64,000 nucleotides of DNA from Strongylocentrotus droebachiensis (lineage: Eukaryota > Echinodermata > Echinoidea > Camarodonta > Strongylocentrotidae). The DNA is taken from positions 186,001 through 250,000 of the forward strand of contig JAVYIG010001035.1 in the NCBI GenBank assembly GCA_035222895.1. The letters run 5' to 3'. A program made the translations under genes and the position numbers. Positions 21,400-33,949 of this stretch are shown here, piece after piece; the first letter of the stretch is position 1; every line of letters begins with the position of its first letter. A model generated the notes under the pieces. The model saw nothing but the letters and a program-made list of their open reading frames with translations. It had not been told where the DNA came from and ran no database searches.

Positions 21400-22780
21400 T
21401 GTTAACTCTTGTTCTTTATTCTTTTGTCCCTCAATGTTGCTATTATGATCTATTGTATATCCTTTCTCTCTCATTCGAGTATAATCCCTATTCATTTGAA
21501 TTTCATCCATTCATTTTATTTTAATATGATGTGATATTCACTGGATAATCAATCAAATGCCCCTGAACAGTCCACTAAAAAAAATGTGAGGTTATGTTAT
21601 TATGATAACAGTTGAAGAAAAATACACTACTTGTACTAATAACATGGCACACAATATGAGCTTATATTTGTGCGGAGATGTTTTTTCATGAAATAATTAA
21701 CTACAAAATTCAACAGTGAATTAGTCCTCATGACATTTAAATTGAAATTGAGAGAAGATATTCTTTCAACTTGGACATTTCGGCAGTCTTGTCAACAACA
21801 TCCTGCATACAGAAAGGGCACACCCTTTTCTCTGTTTTCCATCCTGCATCTTCTATATAATCTTGCTATTCTGCCATGTATGTACAAATACATACTAAAT
21901 GTTGATGTACACTGCGGATACTGTGTCCATACACAACACATTTTACATGCTATGCCAGTTGACTTAAGCAATTTAACCATGCAAACATTAATCAATCATT
22001 CCCAATAAGAATATCCTGTTCTGCCAGCCATCTCCAAGCCTACAAACACACTTTGACTTTACATGCAACACTACCAAAGAAATGAAAAAATTTGCCCCCA
22101 AGATATGGGGGCCCACAGTCAAAGCGGGGGCATTGTCAGACTCTTCCGCGCCATTCTAAATCACCACTTATAGGATTGGCACCGTAGCAACAATTTTATT
22201 GCAGATCGCGTTGGCATATTTTGTCCATAAAGAACTCATTTGTGGCTGTTTTAATGATGTTGATGATATTCATGTATCTTTGGAGAGTCACTTGTTCCAT
22301 ATGTTTCCTCAGAAGATGAGGTACATCACTTATGAAAGGGGTTTAATCCGATCTTCTACAAGTCATGTGAAGATGGCAAAACATTTCTTCATCAGGATGA
22401 TATCTGTTACAAAAATAGATTTATGTTTACTCTATCATAGTATTCCAATATATTCTACTGAGGGATGATCTTCAAAGAAAAGAGAATAATAAAGAGAAGT
22501 GAGATGGTGATTAAAATGTCAAGAGTAGATAATAAGAAGGGTAAGATGCATATTTAACCTGTAAAGAATTCATTTGTGAGGTGTAGATGATTGTATTTCA
22601 AGATTGTCACTTCCTGTTTGTTGTCCAGGAAAAGGGTTTATAAGGAGGGAAGATGATACTTCTGAATTTCTGGAGCTTATATTTTAATCCTCCTTTTGAA
22701 AATGGGTTATACAACATTTGGGAAAACACCAAAGCACAGGGACATCAAGATGTTGACAGTTCTTTTATTTTTATCAAACC
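21400..22780. other. AT-rich stretch, no gene seen
   Basis: Open frames here (for example 21730-22008 and 22199-22468) show no domains and no clear splice boundaries. Confidence 0.45.
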
Positions 22781-22791
22781 ATTACATACAT

Positions 22792-22851
22792 GTCTGTTTA
22801 GAGCCTGCCAGGAGTCACAGTATGTGATCATGCTCTTCTGGCTCTCTGCAC
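22792..22851. repeat. hairpin-family copy (22.8 kb)
   Basis: The left arm TTTAGAGCCTGCCAGGAGTC faces the right arm ATGCTCTTCTGGCTCTCTGC about 20 nt away. The right arm is close to the family core read in reverse complement; the left arm is more diverged. Confidence 0.55.
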
Positions 22852-23094
22852 ATGACACTGTTATATGTCTATAAGCTATCTGACAGAAAACACAACGGAA
22901 CATGTTTGTTATGATACCTGCATACTCTTATCTAACTTATGTAATTGATAGAAGATTTATTTTGTAAATGTTGTAAGGTTAACCATCAGCATGGACCCTA
23001 CTATGTTTCTGTTCAGAGCTACATGGCTTGCACTGTGGTGATCCTACATTTGCTTTGATGACATATGCTGTGAGCTTTAATTTGTCAAAGTTAA

Positions 23095-23200
23095 AGGATA
23101 ATGGTTAAGGTTGTCATTAGGATTAAGGTTGTCACTAGGTTTAAGGTTAGGTTTAGAGTTGGGTTTGGGATTGTTGTTTGTTCCAGGGTTGAAGTTAGGA
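23095..23200 (+). repeat. degenerate GGTTAAGG / TTAGG-type repeat
   Basis: Irregular repetition of GGTTAAGGTTGTCAYTAGG and GGTTTAGGTT-like units. It resembles a decayed telomere-like or simple minisatellite array. The Asn/Pro/Lys-rich - strand frame across it is a product of the repeat. Confidence 0.6.
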
Positions 23201-23278
23201 CTTTGGTCAGTGTGTGTAGAGAATACTGTAGAGAGATTGTCCCTGCAGAACATGACATACAACCCAGGCTATAGCCAA

Positions 23279-23281
<3 letters not shown>

Positions 23282-23340
<59 letters not shown>
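23282..23340 (+). repeat. (GA)n microsatellite
   Basis: About 28 consecutive GA units ending in GGGG. It is one of only three long tracts in the window with purines on the + strand. Confidence 0.97.
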
Positions 23341-23344
23341 GTAA

Positions 23345-24500
23345 CATGGGCCCCATATTCCATTATTAGATGAGACTTAATTAATTGGCTTGCATCAGAC
23401 GAAGCAAGCATGTACCATTGGACACCTGAGGCATACCAGACCAACTACTTCGGATTGCATTTTGACAGCTTCCAAGACCATACTGCTAAAAAAAAAAATC
23501 CTTTACCAAAGGTATCCAACAAAATGTACACAGACAGATTGTACTGATAAGAAAGATGCTTAAAAGAGGTCTTTTGGGTTTAAAAAAAATCTAGCATTTT
23601 CATCAAATTTCAACCAAAAAAATATCCAAGCTCCTGATTTTCAGCTCTGCTTCTTTCCCCCTCCTTCCCATTTTTGTTAGTTTATTTTTTGTTTGATCGT
23701 TTGCTTGTTTGCTTTGGTTGGGTTCAGCCAGGTCTCCAAATATCCTCTTTATCTCTTCACTAAATTAGCATCTGAATAATTCAGAGTATAGAAAGACATA
23801 TTTTGGCACAATCCTATTACCGATAGCTGTCTAAAATCAAACATGATACCTTTAACATATTCAATCAGAACTTCTACGAAAGCACAATGATCCATGACAT
23901 AAAGTAGGAGGGAGATATCTCCATACAATTTCCTTGATTCATTGCTTCTTCTCATATATCATTTTGATGATAAGCCTTGGTGCCTACGTCTTCAGGATTG
24001 AAAGGAATATTTGATGAAGTGGAAAGAACAGGCAAAATCTGCAGTGCTCATTTCATAGCAGACACTTTCAATGTGAAAAGGCGATGCTTTGTATCAAAAT
24101 AAAACAAACATAAAGGAGTAGATATAGAAAATACGCGATCAAAACCATATATATGTACAGCCCCATAGTACCTTTTGAAGGTTGAATAGCCATTATACTA
24201 CCATCCATTGAGTTCTAATAAAGCAATAGCTTGAAGTCAAATGTAAATGATATCTGTTTGGCTTTCCACATGCATGACTTAAAAGACTTTGTATGTGGTA
24301 GAATGAGGCAGACAAGAGTTTAAAAAGTGACAATCCTACACCCATTCTCAAGTGACATATTAATAATATAGACCAAACTATCTTGCCAAAGAGCTGTAAG
24401 AAATGATGGATCAAGTCCAAAGCCTGCCAGATTAGAGGGGAAAATCAGATCTGTAGTCAAAGAAACACTTTGTCTGTGCTATTTAAGCAGGATTATGCAT
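23345..24500. other. AT-rich stretch, no gene seen
   Basis: No structure beyond short frames. Confidence 0.5.
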
Positions 24501-24528
24501 CTTATAAAGTTACACATATGACATATAG

Positions 24529-24600
24529 TCTACTGAGAGCAAGAAGAGAATTAGGTTATATCCTTGTACACAAAGTTAATGCCCTACTGGCCCTTCTTAG
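24529..24600. repeat. hairpin-family copy (24.5 kb)
   Basis: The left arm CTGAGAGCAAGAAGAGAATTAG and right arm GTTAATGCCCTACTGGCCC enclose a loop of about 25 nt. Both arms match the family core with several changes. Confidence 0.5.
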
Positions 24601-24699
24601 CTGTAAGCAAAGAAAATGCTCTACTTTCTGTGAGTTAGCATCACTTGTAAAGTAGAACACTGGTAATCACTTGTCAATTATTAGCATCACAAAATGGAG

Positions 24700-26420
24700 A
24701 ATTGTTGAAGCATATCAACAGGAATGATGTTTGCTCAGTTTAAGCGCTGGTAATAAGAAGATTCAAATTAAATGAATAAAGCGTTGAGGCCTCTCAGAGT
24801 AGTGCGTTTACAGCTGAAATCTCAAAAAAAACAATTTTTACATGTCAACAAGTTACTACACTCTCCTGTACCCTCCATCTTACACACACAAATCTTCTTC
24901 AAATTTCAGCCGGCCTCTTGCATCATTCCAAACCATTATTATGGGTAATGCTCAAGAATTCTACTTCAATATAATAAATATATGACATTTTGAAAGATAG
25001 GATTACCAAAACAACTGCAATTGCAAGCTTATGTAATTGTTTACTTCATCCAAACTTCATAAAACATACTTGGTTTCTTTATAGAATTGTTTCCAATCTA
25101 CTGAAGATAAACATACTTATGTTCCAGAAAGGTTAGTCTCATCAAAATATAATCAACATTGTTTGCATTTATGTTACACTATTCCTCTACGCATCCAAAT
25201 TTTTAAAAAAAATCCATATATATCCTAGAGACATCTCTCAATATCTCCATTCCTAAAATAGAATGAAATAATACAAAAAGAGAGTCTTAACACCTTCTCT
25301 ATCATGGGAGGAAAATGCAGCCTGAGAATATGACTATCGGACATTTTGTTTGAACTCAGAATGGCTACATTGTACATTTCTTTTCCTGAAACAGAACAGG
25401 GGGAAACAGGCCATCAGTGTAAAGTTTATTTCTCATGTAATACATTTCATTTCAAAGTTGAATGTCCATGCATGAAAATTGCACACACACACCAACAAAA
25501 AAATGATAGTGGCATGGAATAGGTTAAGATTTGATATCTGTCCTCAAAATATAATTACCTAAATGGCGACATACCTCAATTTTTCAATCAGGCAATTGTT
25601 TGGTAATTATCTTTCAAAGCTCAAGGACGATATACTTTCGATATGACCATAAAAGCGATAATCATCATTAAGAATACATGCTAAGTAGTTCAAGCGGCGA
25701 CGCCTTTGGAAGATAAAGATTTGAATCTATCATGACCTGGCTTACACGTTTTCAATTTCACAGCCAAAGAGGATTAAGTCTGGACTTATTACAAGGAGTA
25801 AAACCTGATCTGCACCAAATATCAGGCGCCCTTTCATATATACAGTAGCTCAGTGCTTCAAAACTGCTATATGCATATGTTTCCTTGGTTGCATACATGT
25901 ATATAGCATGCCCAATTCCTCACAGTCTAATTTTTACTTTCATACCTTTTTGTAAAGTAAAAAAACAAACCCATGAAGAAGTATCTCCATCCTTCCTAGT
26001 GCGGATAGCGTTCAGAGTACTAAGAATACACTCTGGTCTGGACTAAATACAGACTCAATCCATGTCTCGAGGCAAATTGAGAAGTCCGTCCAAAGTTTGT
26101 GTCAAGAGATGCTGATAGTACTCATGTTAGCTTTTGCATCCAGACTAAGCCTGGTTATCATCCAGATTTACTCCTCTTGTATCCCTAATATGAAAGAGGT
26201 TCTATATAGATGAGACGATGTATGATACCGGTATTGATCATGATGATGATAATGATATGGAGAGCATCTCAACTTTAGCATCTCATATGGATGAGAGAAC
26301 ACACTGCCATCATACAGCTCTATCACACCTTCATCGTAATACTGCAATCAATGAACCAGAATAGGGCATGCATTCAGAAAATGTAAATCAATATTTGACA
26401 CACAAAATGCTTCCTTTGTA
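24700..26420. other. AT-rich stretch, no gene seen
   Basis: Nothing recognisable apart from short simple runs. Confidence 0.5.
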
Positions 26421-26430
26421 TCTCCGCTGC

Positions 26431-26545
26431 CTCTCGTTCTCCCCCTCTCTCTTTCTTTCTTTCTCTCCCTCCCTCTCTCTCTCTCTCTCTCTCTCTTCCT
26501 CCTCCTCCTTCTCCTTCTCCTCCTTCTATCTCTTCTCTTCTATAA
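26431..26545 (+). repeat. CT / CCT low-complexity tract
   Basis: CTTT, CT and CCTCCT units in succession. Confidence 0.92.
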
Positions 26546-27083
26546 TTTCCCTCTCCCTTCCTTTATAACTCCTATTTCTTTCTCAATCTTTCCTGTTCTA
26601 TTTCTCTCCATTTTCAATACGTCTTACATTACACATACATGTACATCTTTTATATCTTTCTCTGTATTCATTTATCTGTGCTTATGTGTTTGCTTGTCTA
26701 TTCCCTCTCGTTATCTTACTACTTCATACATCCTTTAAAAAAACACCTGTCATAATGTTCAAGATTGTGACCCCTTTCCTCTTCTTTCTCTCCCTACAAA
26801 AGTACCTTCTGGCCTTTCTATTTTTATTAAATATCATTCTTTCATAAACAAGTTCCATCTCCATTATACAAGCACCACGAGCATCATACTTTATATCTAC
26901 CCATAATAGAGAATATTATTGATTCCATCATTATGCTACAATACACATGAGATGCTGATGGGTTGAGAGTGAATGAATGTTGCATTAGTGTATCATGTAT
27001 GTTCCTTCCCCAAGAGATTTCAGTCAATCAATTTGTCTGATCGTGTATATATGAAAATTAATTTTACCTCCACCTCCTCTTAT

Positions 27084-27087
27084 CTCC

Positions 27088-27122
<35 letters not shown>

Positions 27123-27130
27123 CCTTCTAT
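27084..27130 (+). repeat. (CT)n microsatellite
   Basis: Nearly pure CT run. Confidence 0.95.
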
Positions 27131-27365
27131 CATCTTTCCTTCTTATTTTCTCTCCTACAAAAGGATATTATAGGGCATCTAACTGGAAAGTAATGTGAAA
27201 CATTCATTCAATCGACCATGGGACAGGGTGAACACAGAGTTCAGAGCACTGTACTGTCAAGTATTTGTTTTTCACAATTTGCATTGGTGGTCTTTCACCT
27301 CTCATGTACAGGTTCCAACAATATGTTAGAATATCACAAAGTTATCACTCATATGAAATATGGTT

Positions 27366-27432
27366 GTTTGGAGCCAGAAGGGCATTAACTCTGTACACAA
27401 TTTTATGAGTAAATGCCCCTCTGGATCCAAAC
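27366..27432. repeat. hairpin-family copy (27.4 kb), well preserved
   Basis: Arms of 25 nt (27366-27390 and 27408-27432) pair at 22 positions around a 17-nt loop. The left arm is GTTTGGAGCCAGAAGGGCAT then TAACT. The predicted stem without bulges is the size of an animal microRNA precursor. Confidence 0.85.
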
Positions 27433-27567
27433 AGATGATGTTTAATGAATTATCATTAAATGAATATCAATATATTTCAAATATAGCCTTCTCCATCAAC
27501 TATATATTATATAGGTAGCCTAACATCATGTAGTGGCATCTAAAACTGGCTTTTTTACAAAATACTG

Positions 27568-27632
27568 TGTCTGGCAATTCAACGTCTGTAAAGAAAAATG
27601 ATGTGAGTTAACACCTTTCTGGCTCCAGACGA
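27568..27632. repeat. hairpin-family copy (27.6 kb), one arm decayed
   Basis: The right arm GAGTTAACACCTTTCTGGCT then CCAGACGA matches the family. The left arm (GTGTCTGGCAATTCAACG) pairs only in its outer part. Confidence 0.5.
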
Positions 27633-28496
27633 TTTTGTCTTTTCCAACATAAGAGTCTTTCTAAATGTGGGCGGAGTGTAACAGAGTCTGGCTTATATAT
27701 TACAAGTAAGATGCCAAACATGTGAAAGATGATTCTCAATCGGCTGTATGGAGTTTCCCTTTTTTTCAAGTTTTATGTTCCGTGCCGTTTCCTTGATACC
27801 TTTATCAAAATGTCATAAATACAATTTCAATGTTAGGATAGATAATTAAAACTTCTTGCCCATTTTAATGTCTGACAAACAATCCCATAATAATCAATCA
27901 TGACTTCAATAGAGAAGTACAGACGTTTCATTTTCTACTTTTTGGAATCCTTGATGTAATTTGCAGGTGGTTTTATACACCACATGAAATACAGGACCCA
28001 GATCTGACAAAATATATGAGGCATGTTCTATTACATTTTGATGATTCTTCATGACATCCCGAGACTTGATTTAAAAGCAAGTAATGTGAATGCGTGCGAA
28101 AGACATCAGGGATATACCCACCACTAGAGCGTATCGCCAATGAATATTTCAGTGTGGGAGATGGAACTGGATTTCTATTTCACTTTTTGAAATATATATT
28201 TTAATGAAGTGTTGTGTGATGACTTTAATATGACCTTGTGATCCCCATATTCTGTTGATCATTTTGACCGTGACAGTTAGACAGCATGGCTCTACAATCT
28301 CTAGAGTAATAACATTATCTTGTCATTTATCTTAACCCAAGTCCCTACTGCATAAGTAGTAAGTTTTCTGCTACTAATATTGCTCTCCAATCAACCATTC
28401 ACCAAGGTTTTTTTGTTATTCCTTAGTAAAGATCTTTTTATTTTGTATTTATACAGGCCCTCTGACTTTCTGTCCTTTTTTAAACCTTTCAACTGG

Positions 28497-28580
28497 TCTC
28501 TCTCTCTATCTCTCTCTCTCTCTCTCTCTGTATCTCTGTTTCTTCTCTCTGTCTCTCTGTCTCTCTCTCTTTTTCTCTAT
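28497..28580 (+). repeat. (CT)n / (CTGT) microsatellite
   Basis: CT run with TATC and TGTC interruptions. Confidence 0.93.
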
Positions 28581-28699
28581 CTTTTATTATCATTTCCCCT
28601 TTCTCTGCCCATCCTCCCTCTCTTCCTTTTGTCTTTCAATATGAAATATATTATGTATTCGCTTGTGATTTCTAATGTTCCAGAAATAAAACTTAATTA

Positions 28700-30325
28700 A
28701 GGTGAACTGAATCTTTTCTCCCTCTTACCTATTCTTCTTTGTATCTACTCACAGCAAACAAAGGTAAATAAGCTCTAGGAACAAATGAGAATTTGTCAAA
28801 CATATTGGCCTTAGACCCTATTCCTGTATTTATTCGCTTTTATCTCTTTTCTGTCATTATCTGCCAATGATTCTTTTCCTGTATTTAATGTTGATCATTA
28901 ATATCAATAACATGCAATTCATTGGCTTATGATTGGAGAAGAGCCTCTTCCCCTCACATCAAAAAGAGTACCTAAAACTATGACTTCTACTACACTTGGT
29001 AAACTGCTTCAGTTCCACAACAATATGAGATATTGAGGGAGAAGAGGGGTTGAGAGGAATCTGCTCTTCCAGGCTGATTGAAATTCAATTTGAAGAAGAA
29101 TGCCAACACGGCACTAAACTAGAAAATCCACCCCTCCTTGAGATTAATCATGTCTGTCTTTGTCTATAATGTAGCCATGCATCCTTCGGCCAAATCCTAA
29201 CACTATAAAAATGTTCAATAACAGGGGGAAATGTGTAAAAACACACACGCTGGAGGGTTCAATAGACAGGACCTAGCTAGCTTCCACTCATCTTCCCTAA
29301 AATAAGATATTCTCATCATATAACAACGTCTGAGTCATCGGAGCAATGTGCCGTGCAACATCATTTATTCACGACTCGAAATTAAGCTCATCTAGAACCG
29401 CCTATCTTGTTTTCTCTGTCCCACTATCAATCCAGTCGTTCAGCTTTCTAAATCCCAAAACAATTTTGGAGGATGGATTAAGGTTGTTAGAAGCCTGGAG
29501 ATGGGTGTGTAGGTATCCTCCTGGATTCAATGTTTGATGGGGTTAAGTGAGAAACCACCCGGAGTGAAGATGTCTCAAGTGGCTCATCGCAAAGAAATAA
29601 TGTCTTCTCAATAGAAGGTGAGATGAATATTGGAATACCAGCATCGTTAATTGGCATCTTTTTTATTAAAGCAAACCTGATCATTTGATTCTTTCTTTAA
29701 AACGAATTTTATTCGGGGGAAAAACATTTAATAAATATTCAATAACCCCTTCCTCAACTCCTTCATGATCAGTCATCAACTATAATCACTGTTTAATCAA
29801 TGTTATTTTTAAAGAAGCATTATTCAGAAGAAGGAACAAAATTATAGTGTGTATACGTTTTTTTATGTATTCTAGTTAGCAGCTTGATTAAATAAAGTAA
29901 TCCATTAAATTTGTTAGAGTGCTTTCAAACCTAACCATTTTCTTTTAATTGTATGTATCGGGAACTATTTATGTAAACTACTGGTCTAATTACCCCTCTT
30001 TCTACTTCTCTAAGCATACACACTGGCATTGTGAGAGGAACGGTTGAGGGGTGGCACTCCCATTCAAAAATTGAGAAATGTTCTTGCTTCTTGTGAATTT
30101 CTTTTTTTCTTTCTCCTGTCAGCAAATTTTGAAATTCTGAGCACCTTTATTACTTTATGATTGTCAACAAATTAAACAAGTTTACTTGTTTGAGAGATTT
30201 TTAAATAACTTCTCTGCTTATTCAGTCAACAGACCTCCTTCAAAATCCAAGCAATACCCCTGATCATGAATGAGCTCTACCTGAGAGAAAGTTCAACTGT
30301 TTTGAGCCAATGGAAATCAAATCAA
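28700..30325. other. AT-rich stretch, no gene seen
   Basis: A 63-codon frame from an ATG at 29346 has no domain or clear donor. No other structure seen. Confidence 0.5.
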
Positions 30326-30330
30326 GTCCA

Positions 30331-30800
30331 TTTTTTTTTTTTTTTTTACTTAAGCCGTCCACACCATCACTGGGATGTATGATGGCTTCTGTTTCTCAAC
30401 GGCTTGCCACACCTTCCTATCTTCGGTTAGCCTAGTTGCATTAGTCAAGGAGTCAAGTTGTCTGTTGTTGCAGTCCGCCTTGATGCAGTCTAGCTGGTCT
30501 TCCCCTTGGGCGTTTGCCATGTACATTTCCATTGAGAAGGATGTGGGGGTATCTTTTTGTATTCATTCGGTTGATCAGTCTTTGTCGATGATGGTTTCTT
30601 CCATGTTAAGTTTTGTTCGTATGTGTGTGTTTCTTAGCCTGTCAAATCTGGTAACACTCATGATTCTCCTGAGGCATGCCATCTCAAAAGTGTGAAGTCT
30701 ATTTTTATCGACCTTATCAAGTCCAGTACTTGCCACAAAATGACCTTCCTCATAGCTCCAAAAAGCTGAATACAACCAATGCAATAGAGTCATCTCCATG
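30331..30800 (-). pseudogene. 5'-truncated non-LTR retrotransposon (LINE) 3' end with poly(A)
   Basis: The - strand encodes the C-terminal tail of a reverse transcriptase of the RTE/CR1-like non-LTR class. In order it reads DKNRLHTFEMACLRRIMSVT, FDRLRNTHIRTKLNMEE, then in another frame NVHGKRPRGRP, then in a third KADCNNRQL and ATRLTEDRKVWQAV, ending VMVWTA and TAA. The Lys-Arg-Pro-Arg-Gly-Arg-Pro block and the RDR.W-like ending are family hallmarks. Two or more frameshifts make it a dead copy. The stop is followed at once by about 19 A on the - strand (T on +, 30331-30348), marking the retrotransposition tail. The polymerase core is absent. No target duplication could be made out. Confidence 0.9.
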
Positions 30801-30809
30801 CTATTAAAG

Positions 30810-32060
30810 AAAATATATTTCTAATTTGGGCTTTTTGAGTAGATCTAGCCCCCTTTGCATGAACTATAAAAGTCTCTACATTCACTGGTCCCATAGTGGA
30901 TATTTAAACCAAATTGCTCTTGCCGCCTCTCATTACAGTAAGTGATATCTTAATGTGGGCATGACTCACACTCAATAATTAGTGTGGGTTTCTATGGCAT
31001 TTCAATTAATAAGTTAAAAAATAAAAGCTTTTACTAGGTAGGTAGTTGATTATGTCCAGATCATCTACGACATGTTGCCTCCGCTATAGCTTCCAATTAT
31101 CCAAGCGCTCGCATCATCAAACTTTAATGTCAGTGAACAATGAGTGGGAAAATTAGTGAACAGATAAAGGGGCTCCAAAACTATAAGTACATAAAAGCAT
31201 ATATGGTCACCGGAAGAAGTTTTATAGGATAGGCCTATACACAGCATTTATCACGTACAGATAGTTCCACTAATTGGGCAAACCTGACAGTTTGAGAGCA
31301 GAAATTTCAAGGTTGACCATACGCAGGGTGTATGCCTATATACGCGATACACCCAGTGGTATTTATTGTTCTTTTTTCTTTGGCATATCTAAACAGTCTG
31401 TGTATATTTGTTGTTGGAACACAATTGTGAAACATATGAAAATTGAAACATTACAATAAATATATAACTGGTATAACATCTGTTTTGGCCAGGATGTTAT
31501 ACTTTAACATAGGGCCCTTTTGGATCTACACACATCATGCATGTATAAAGCACTTTCATCCTTATACTAACAACACAGCAATATTTTAATATTATACTAT
31601 GATACTATCAGAAGTTTTTAAAGTGCTCCAACATTTGCTCATAATTTCATCAAAGATATAGGGTTAGAGTTATGGTTAGGTGGTCTAGGTTCGAAGTTTA
31701 GGAGTTCTGTTAATGTATGACATGACCATTGAGCACTTGTCAGTGGAGTATGTGTGATATACAACCAAGTTTAACAATCTTAATTTCAAGTGGCAACAGC
31801 ATTTTGAGTTGATTTCTAGCAAACTGACCAACCCGAGCGATGGTAACGGAGTCTGCCTCAGAGACTATTTGCGCTGAAAGGGAAACCCCTCCTAGTCACA
31901 AAGTAAACTGTGTGTACATTGGACGAATATGAATTGAAGTGTGGAAATGGGCAGTAATTTAATATGGATCAATTAAATCAATTGTGTCACTACATACACC
32001 TGATTCAAGCGTGCTGTCAAGGGAAAAATGGACGGACCTCCCAAAATGTCTAGCTGGATA
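30810..32060. other. AT-rich stretch, no reliable gene
   Basis: At 31820-31842 a 23-nt piece (QTDQPER) lies between TTGATTTCTAG and GTAACG, too short to call. At about 31484-31540 a possible diverged member of the hairpin family (GGGCCCTTTTGGATC arm) was noticed. Confidence 0.4.
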
Positions 32061-32087
32061 GCGTTTCAGATTCATGAAAGACAATAG

Positions 32088-32168
32088 TCTGCGGTTGAGG
32101 TGGAAGCCATTCTGGAAGTCAGTATGGAAGGCAAATTGTTCTTAGTACATTGGATATCCAAATATTAG
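32088..32168 (+). pseudogene. chromodomain-like fragment
   Basis: Twenty-six codons between two in-frame TAG stops read SAVEVEAILEVSMEGKLFLV then HWISKY. This matches the start of a chromodomain in order and spacing: VEVEAIL for the first strand, Gly-Lys-Leu, then FLVHW with the conserved Trp and Tyr. Chromodomains bind methylated histone tails, and similar ones close the integrase of chromodomain-bearing Gypsy retrotransposons. The TWEP half is missing. It is probably a fragment of a retroelement or of a chromobox gene. An upstream in-frame piece starting MDGPPKMSS is not clearly related. The match covers only about 23 residues. Confidence 0.35.
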
Positions 32169-32662
32169 TGTAGTAACTAAGGACTAACAGAGAGTATGAC
32201 CCGTGAACGTCTGACTCACTTTCAACACCTACAATTGATCCTTGTGTTTGCTCTAGTTTCTTTGTTACTTTGTTCTTTCTTATAGGGCAATGTTTATATT
32301 CTTTTCAATCAATACTCATTCAACCCTTTCAAGCAATGGTTTAACAGTTTTGTTCATTTTTCTTTCTCTGACTCATAAATACTGAATAACAATAGGCAAC
32401 AAAATGTACTTACTTGGTTTTACTTCTTGTTGATATATAAGCTCATATATTTCCAGGAAATAGAAATACAAAAGTCAAAACAGTAGTTAACAACATGGCA
32501 CAGTTATTTGGTGGACTGTTAATTATCCTACGTTCCATACTTTTGTTCTTTATTCTCCTCTTTATCTACTAACTTTTACGATTTCTTTTTTTCCTGGTAT
32601 CTTCCATTCCTAACTCTTGACTTTTTCCCCTTCACATTTACATTCTCCCTCTATCTTCCTCA

Positions 32663-32721
32663 CTCCCCCTCCCCCCCCCCCCTCTCTCTCTCTCACTCTC
32701 TCATCTCTGTCTGTCTCTGTC

Positions 32722-32761
<40 letters not shown>
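32663..32761 (+). repeat. poly-C joined to (CT)n microsatellite
   Basis: CCCCCTCCCCCCCCCCCC followed by CT and CTGT units. Confidence 0.95.
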
Positions 32762-32768
<7 letters not shown>

Positions 32769-33052
32769 CTGGCTCTTTCTTCACCTCTACATCCAATATA
32801 TTTTCCCTGTCTCTCTCAGCATCTGCCTCCATTGCAACCTTCTCCCATCTCCACCTTTCTCTTCCAATATCAATGTAAGTGCTAATTTGATGTGAGTAGG
32901 CCAGAACATTTCAAGATTAATCATCTTGCTAATTGCATAAAGATCAATCATTCATGTGCTGCCTGGCTTTCCATAATGTGCATCGTTAATCTGGTCCTAA
33001 TTGAAATTAGAATCTAGACCAGGGGAACAAAGGACAGAGTGTGGAAGACACT

Positions 33053-33066
33053 CCCCCCCCCCACCC
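33053..33066 (+). repeat. poly-C run
   Basis: About ten C in a row, interrupted by one A, then CCCC. Confidence 0.85.
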
Positions 33067-33204
33067 CTCTATTTGTTTTTTTCTTTTAAGTTAGATTGGA
33101 TTCATTAAAACTGATCATTAGATTAAAATAAGTAATTGCTTTTTCTCATGTCCAATATATTGCTCTTGCTGTTTGTTTTGTAACATCATTGGTGGACAGT
33201 ATAA

Positions 33205-33281
33205 TCTGCTCATCGAGACTCAGAAGCGAATTAACTCTATATAAAATGCTCTTTCTTAATGCCCTGCTGGCTCTAAGCAGA
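33205..33281. repeat. hairpin-family copy (33.2 kb)
   Basis: The left arm TCTGCTCATCGAGACTCAGA and right arm CTTAATGCCCTGCTGGCTCT then AAGCAGA pair across a loop of about 28 nt. A further partial copy (GCTGAGAGCTAAAAGGCTATT) lies at 33449-33507. Confidence 0.65.
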
Positions 33282-33722
33282 AAATGTTCAGATCTCAGTG
33301 GCAATGATATACAAAGGTTATACAATTTAACATGCGACTCCCCAAAAATACCTCTCAATACAAAAAAAACACATTTGAAAAGCATATTTTGAAGGAAATT
33401 TAGATCTTGTTTGTTTTGTGGTATTGTTGATATAATTAATCATTTGCTGAGAGCTAAAAGGCTATTAAGTGGATTTAAAATGTTATTCATTAATGCTCGT
33501 AGAAAAAGATATTTAGATTACAATAAATTACTTTCTCAAAAATCCATACCAATTACAGGTTATAAAATGTGACAATACCTCAAAATGCAAGAAATTTTCC
33601 TTTAAAAAAATCCAGGAGAAAATTCCTCTTTCTGTACCTCAAAAAGAGAAAAGAGTAGTTTTGAATAGCAACAAGTTTCTAGAAGAAAATACCATCACTT
33701 GGTTGAAGGGTGGGGATCATCA

Positions 33723-33793
33723 TCAGGAGAGACTGGACCAGTCTTCCATGTCACTTGTCTTAGGATGAATCATACTGCTCCTCTCTCTCTCTA
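33723..33793 (-). CDS. candidate short terminal exon, weak
   Basis: A strong - strand acceptor (TCGTCTTCTTGTTTTTAG) is followed, with two nucleotides first, by RERSSMIHPKTSDMEDWSSL then Ser and TGA. The GA repeat right after the acceptor makes the first residues unreliable. No poly(A) signal is seen nearby. Confidence 0.15.
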
Positions 33794-33908
33794 AAAACAA
33801 GAAGACGATTGAACTGTGACAATTTTTCATCCAGCACTTTATCTGTGCCACTGAATTATTGACAAGCAACAAATTTGATTGGATGGATTGAAGGAGAAGA
33901 AAGAGCAA

Positions 33909-33927
33909 GGGGGAGGGGGGGGGGGGG
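33909..33927 (+). repeat. poly-G run
   Basis: GGGGGAGGGGGGGGGGGGG. It marks the left edge of the CpG-rich block that follows. Confidence 0.9.
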
Positions 33928-33949
33928 ACACAAGCGCCAATCATGACAC

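Noticed and set aside
31660-31720. tRNA-like GGTTCGAAG box
   Set aside because: The A-box-like TGGTTAGGTGG lies too close to it and no cloverleaf can be drawn.
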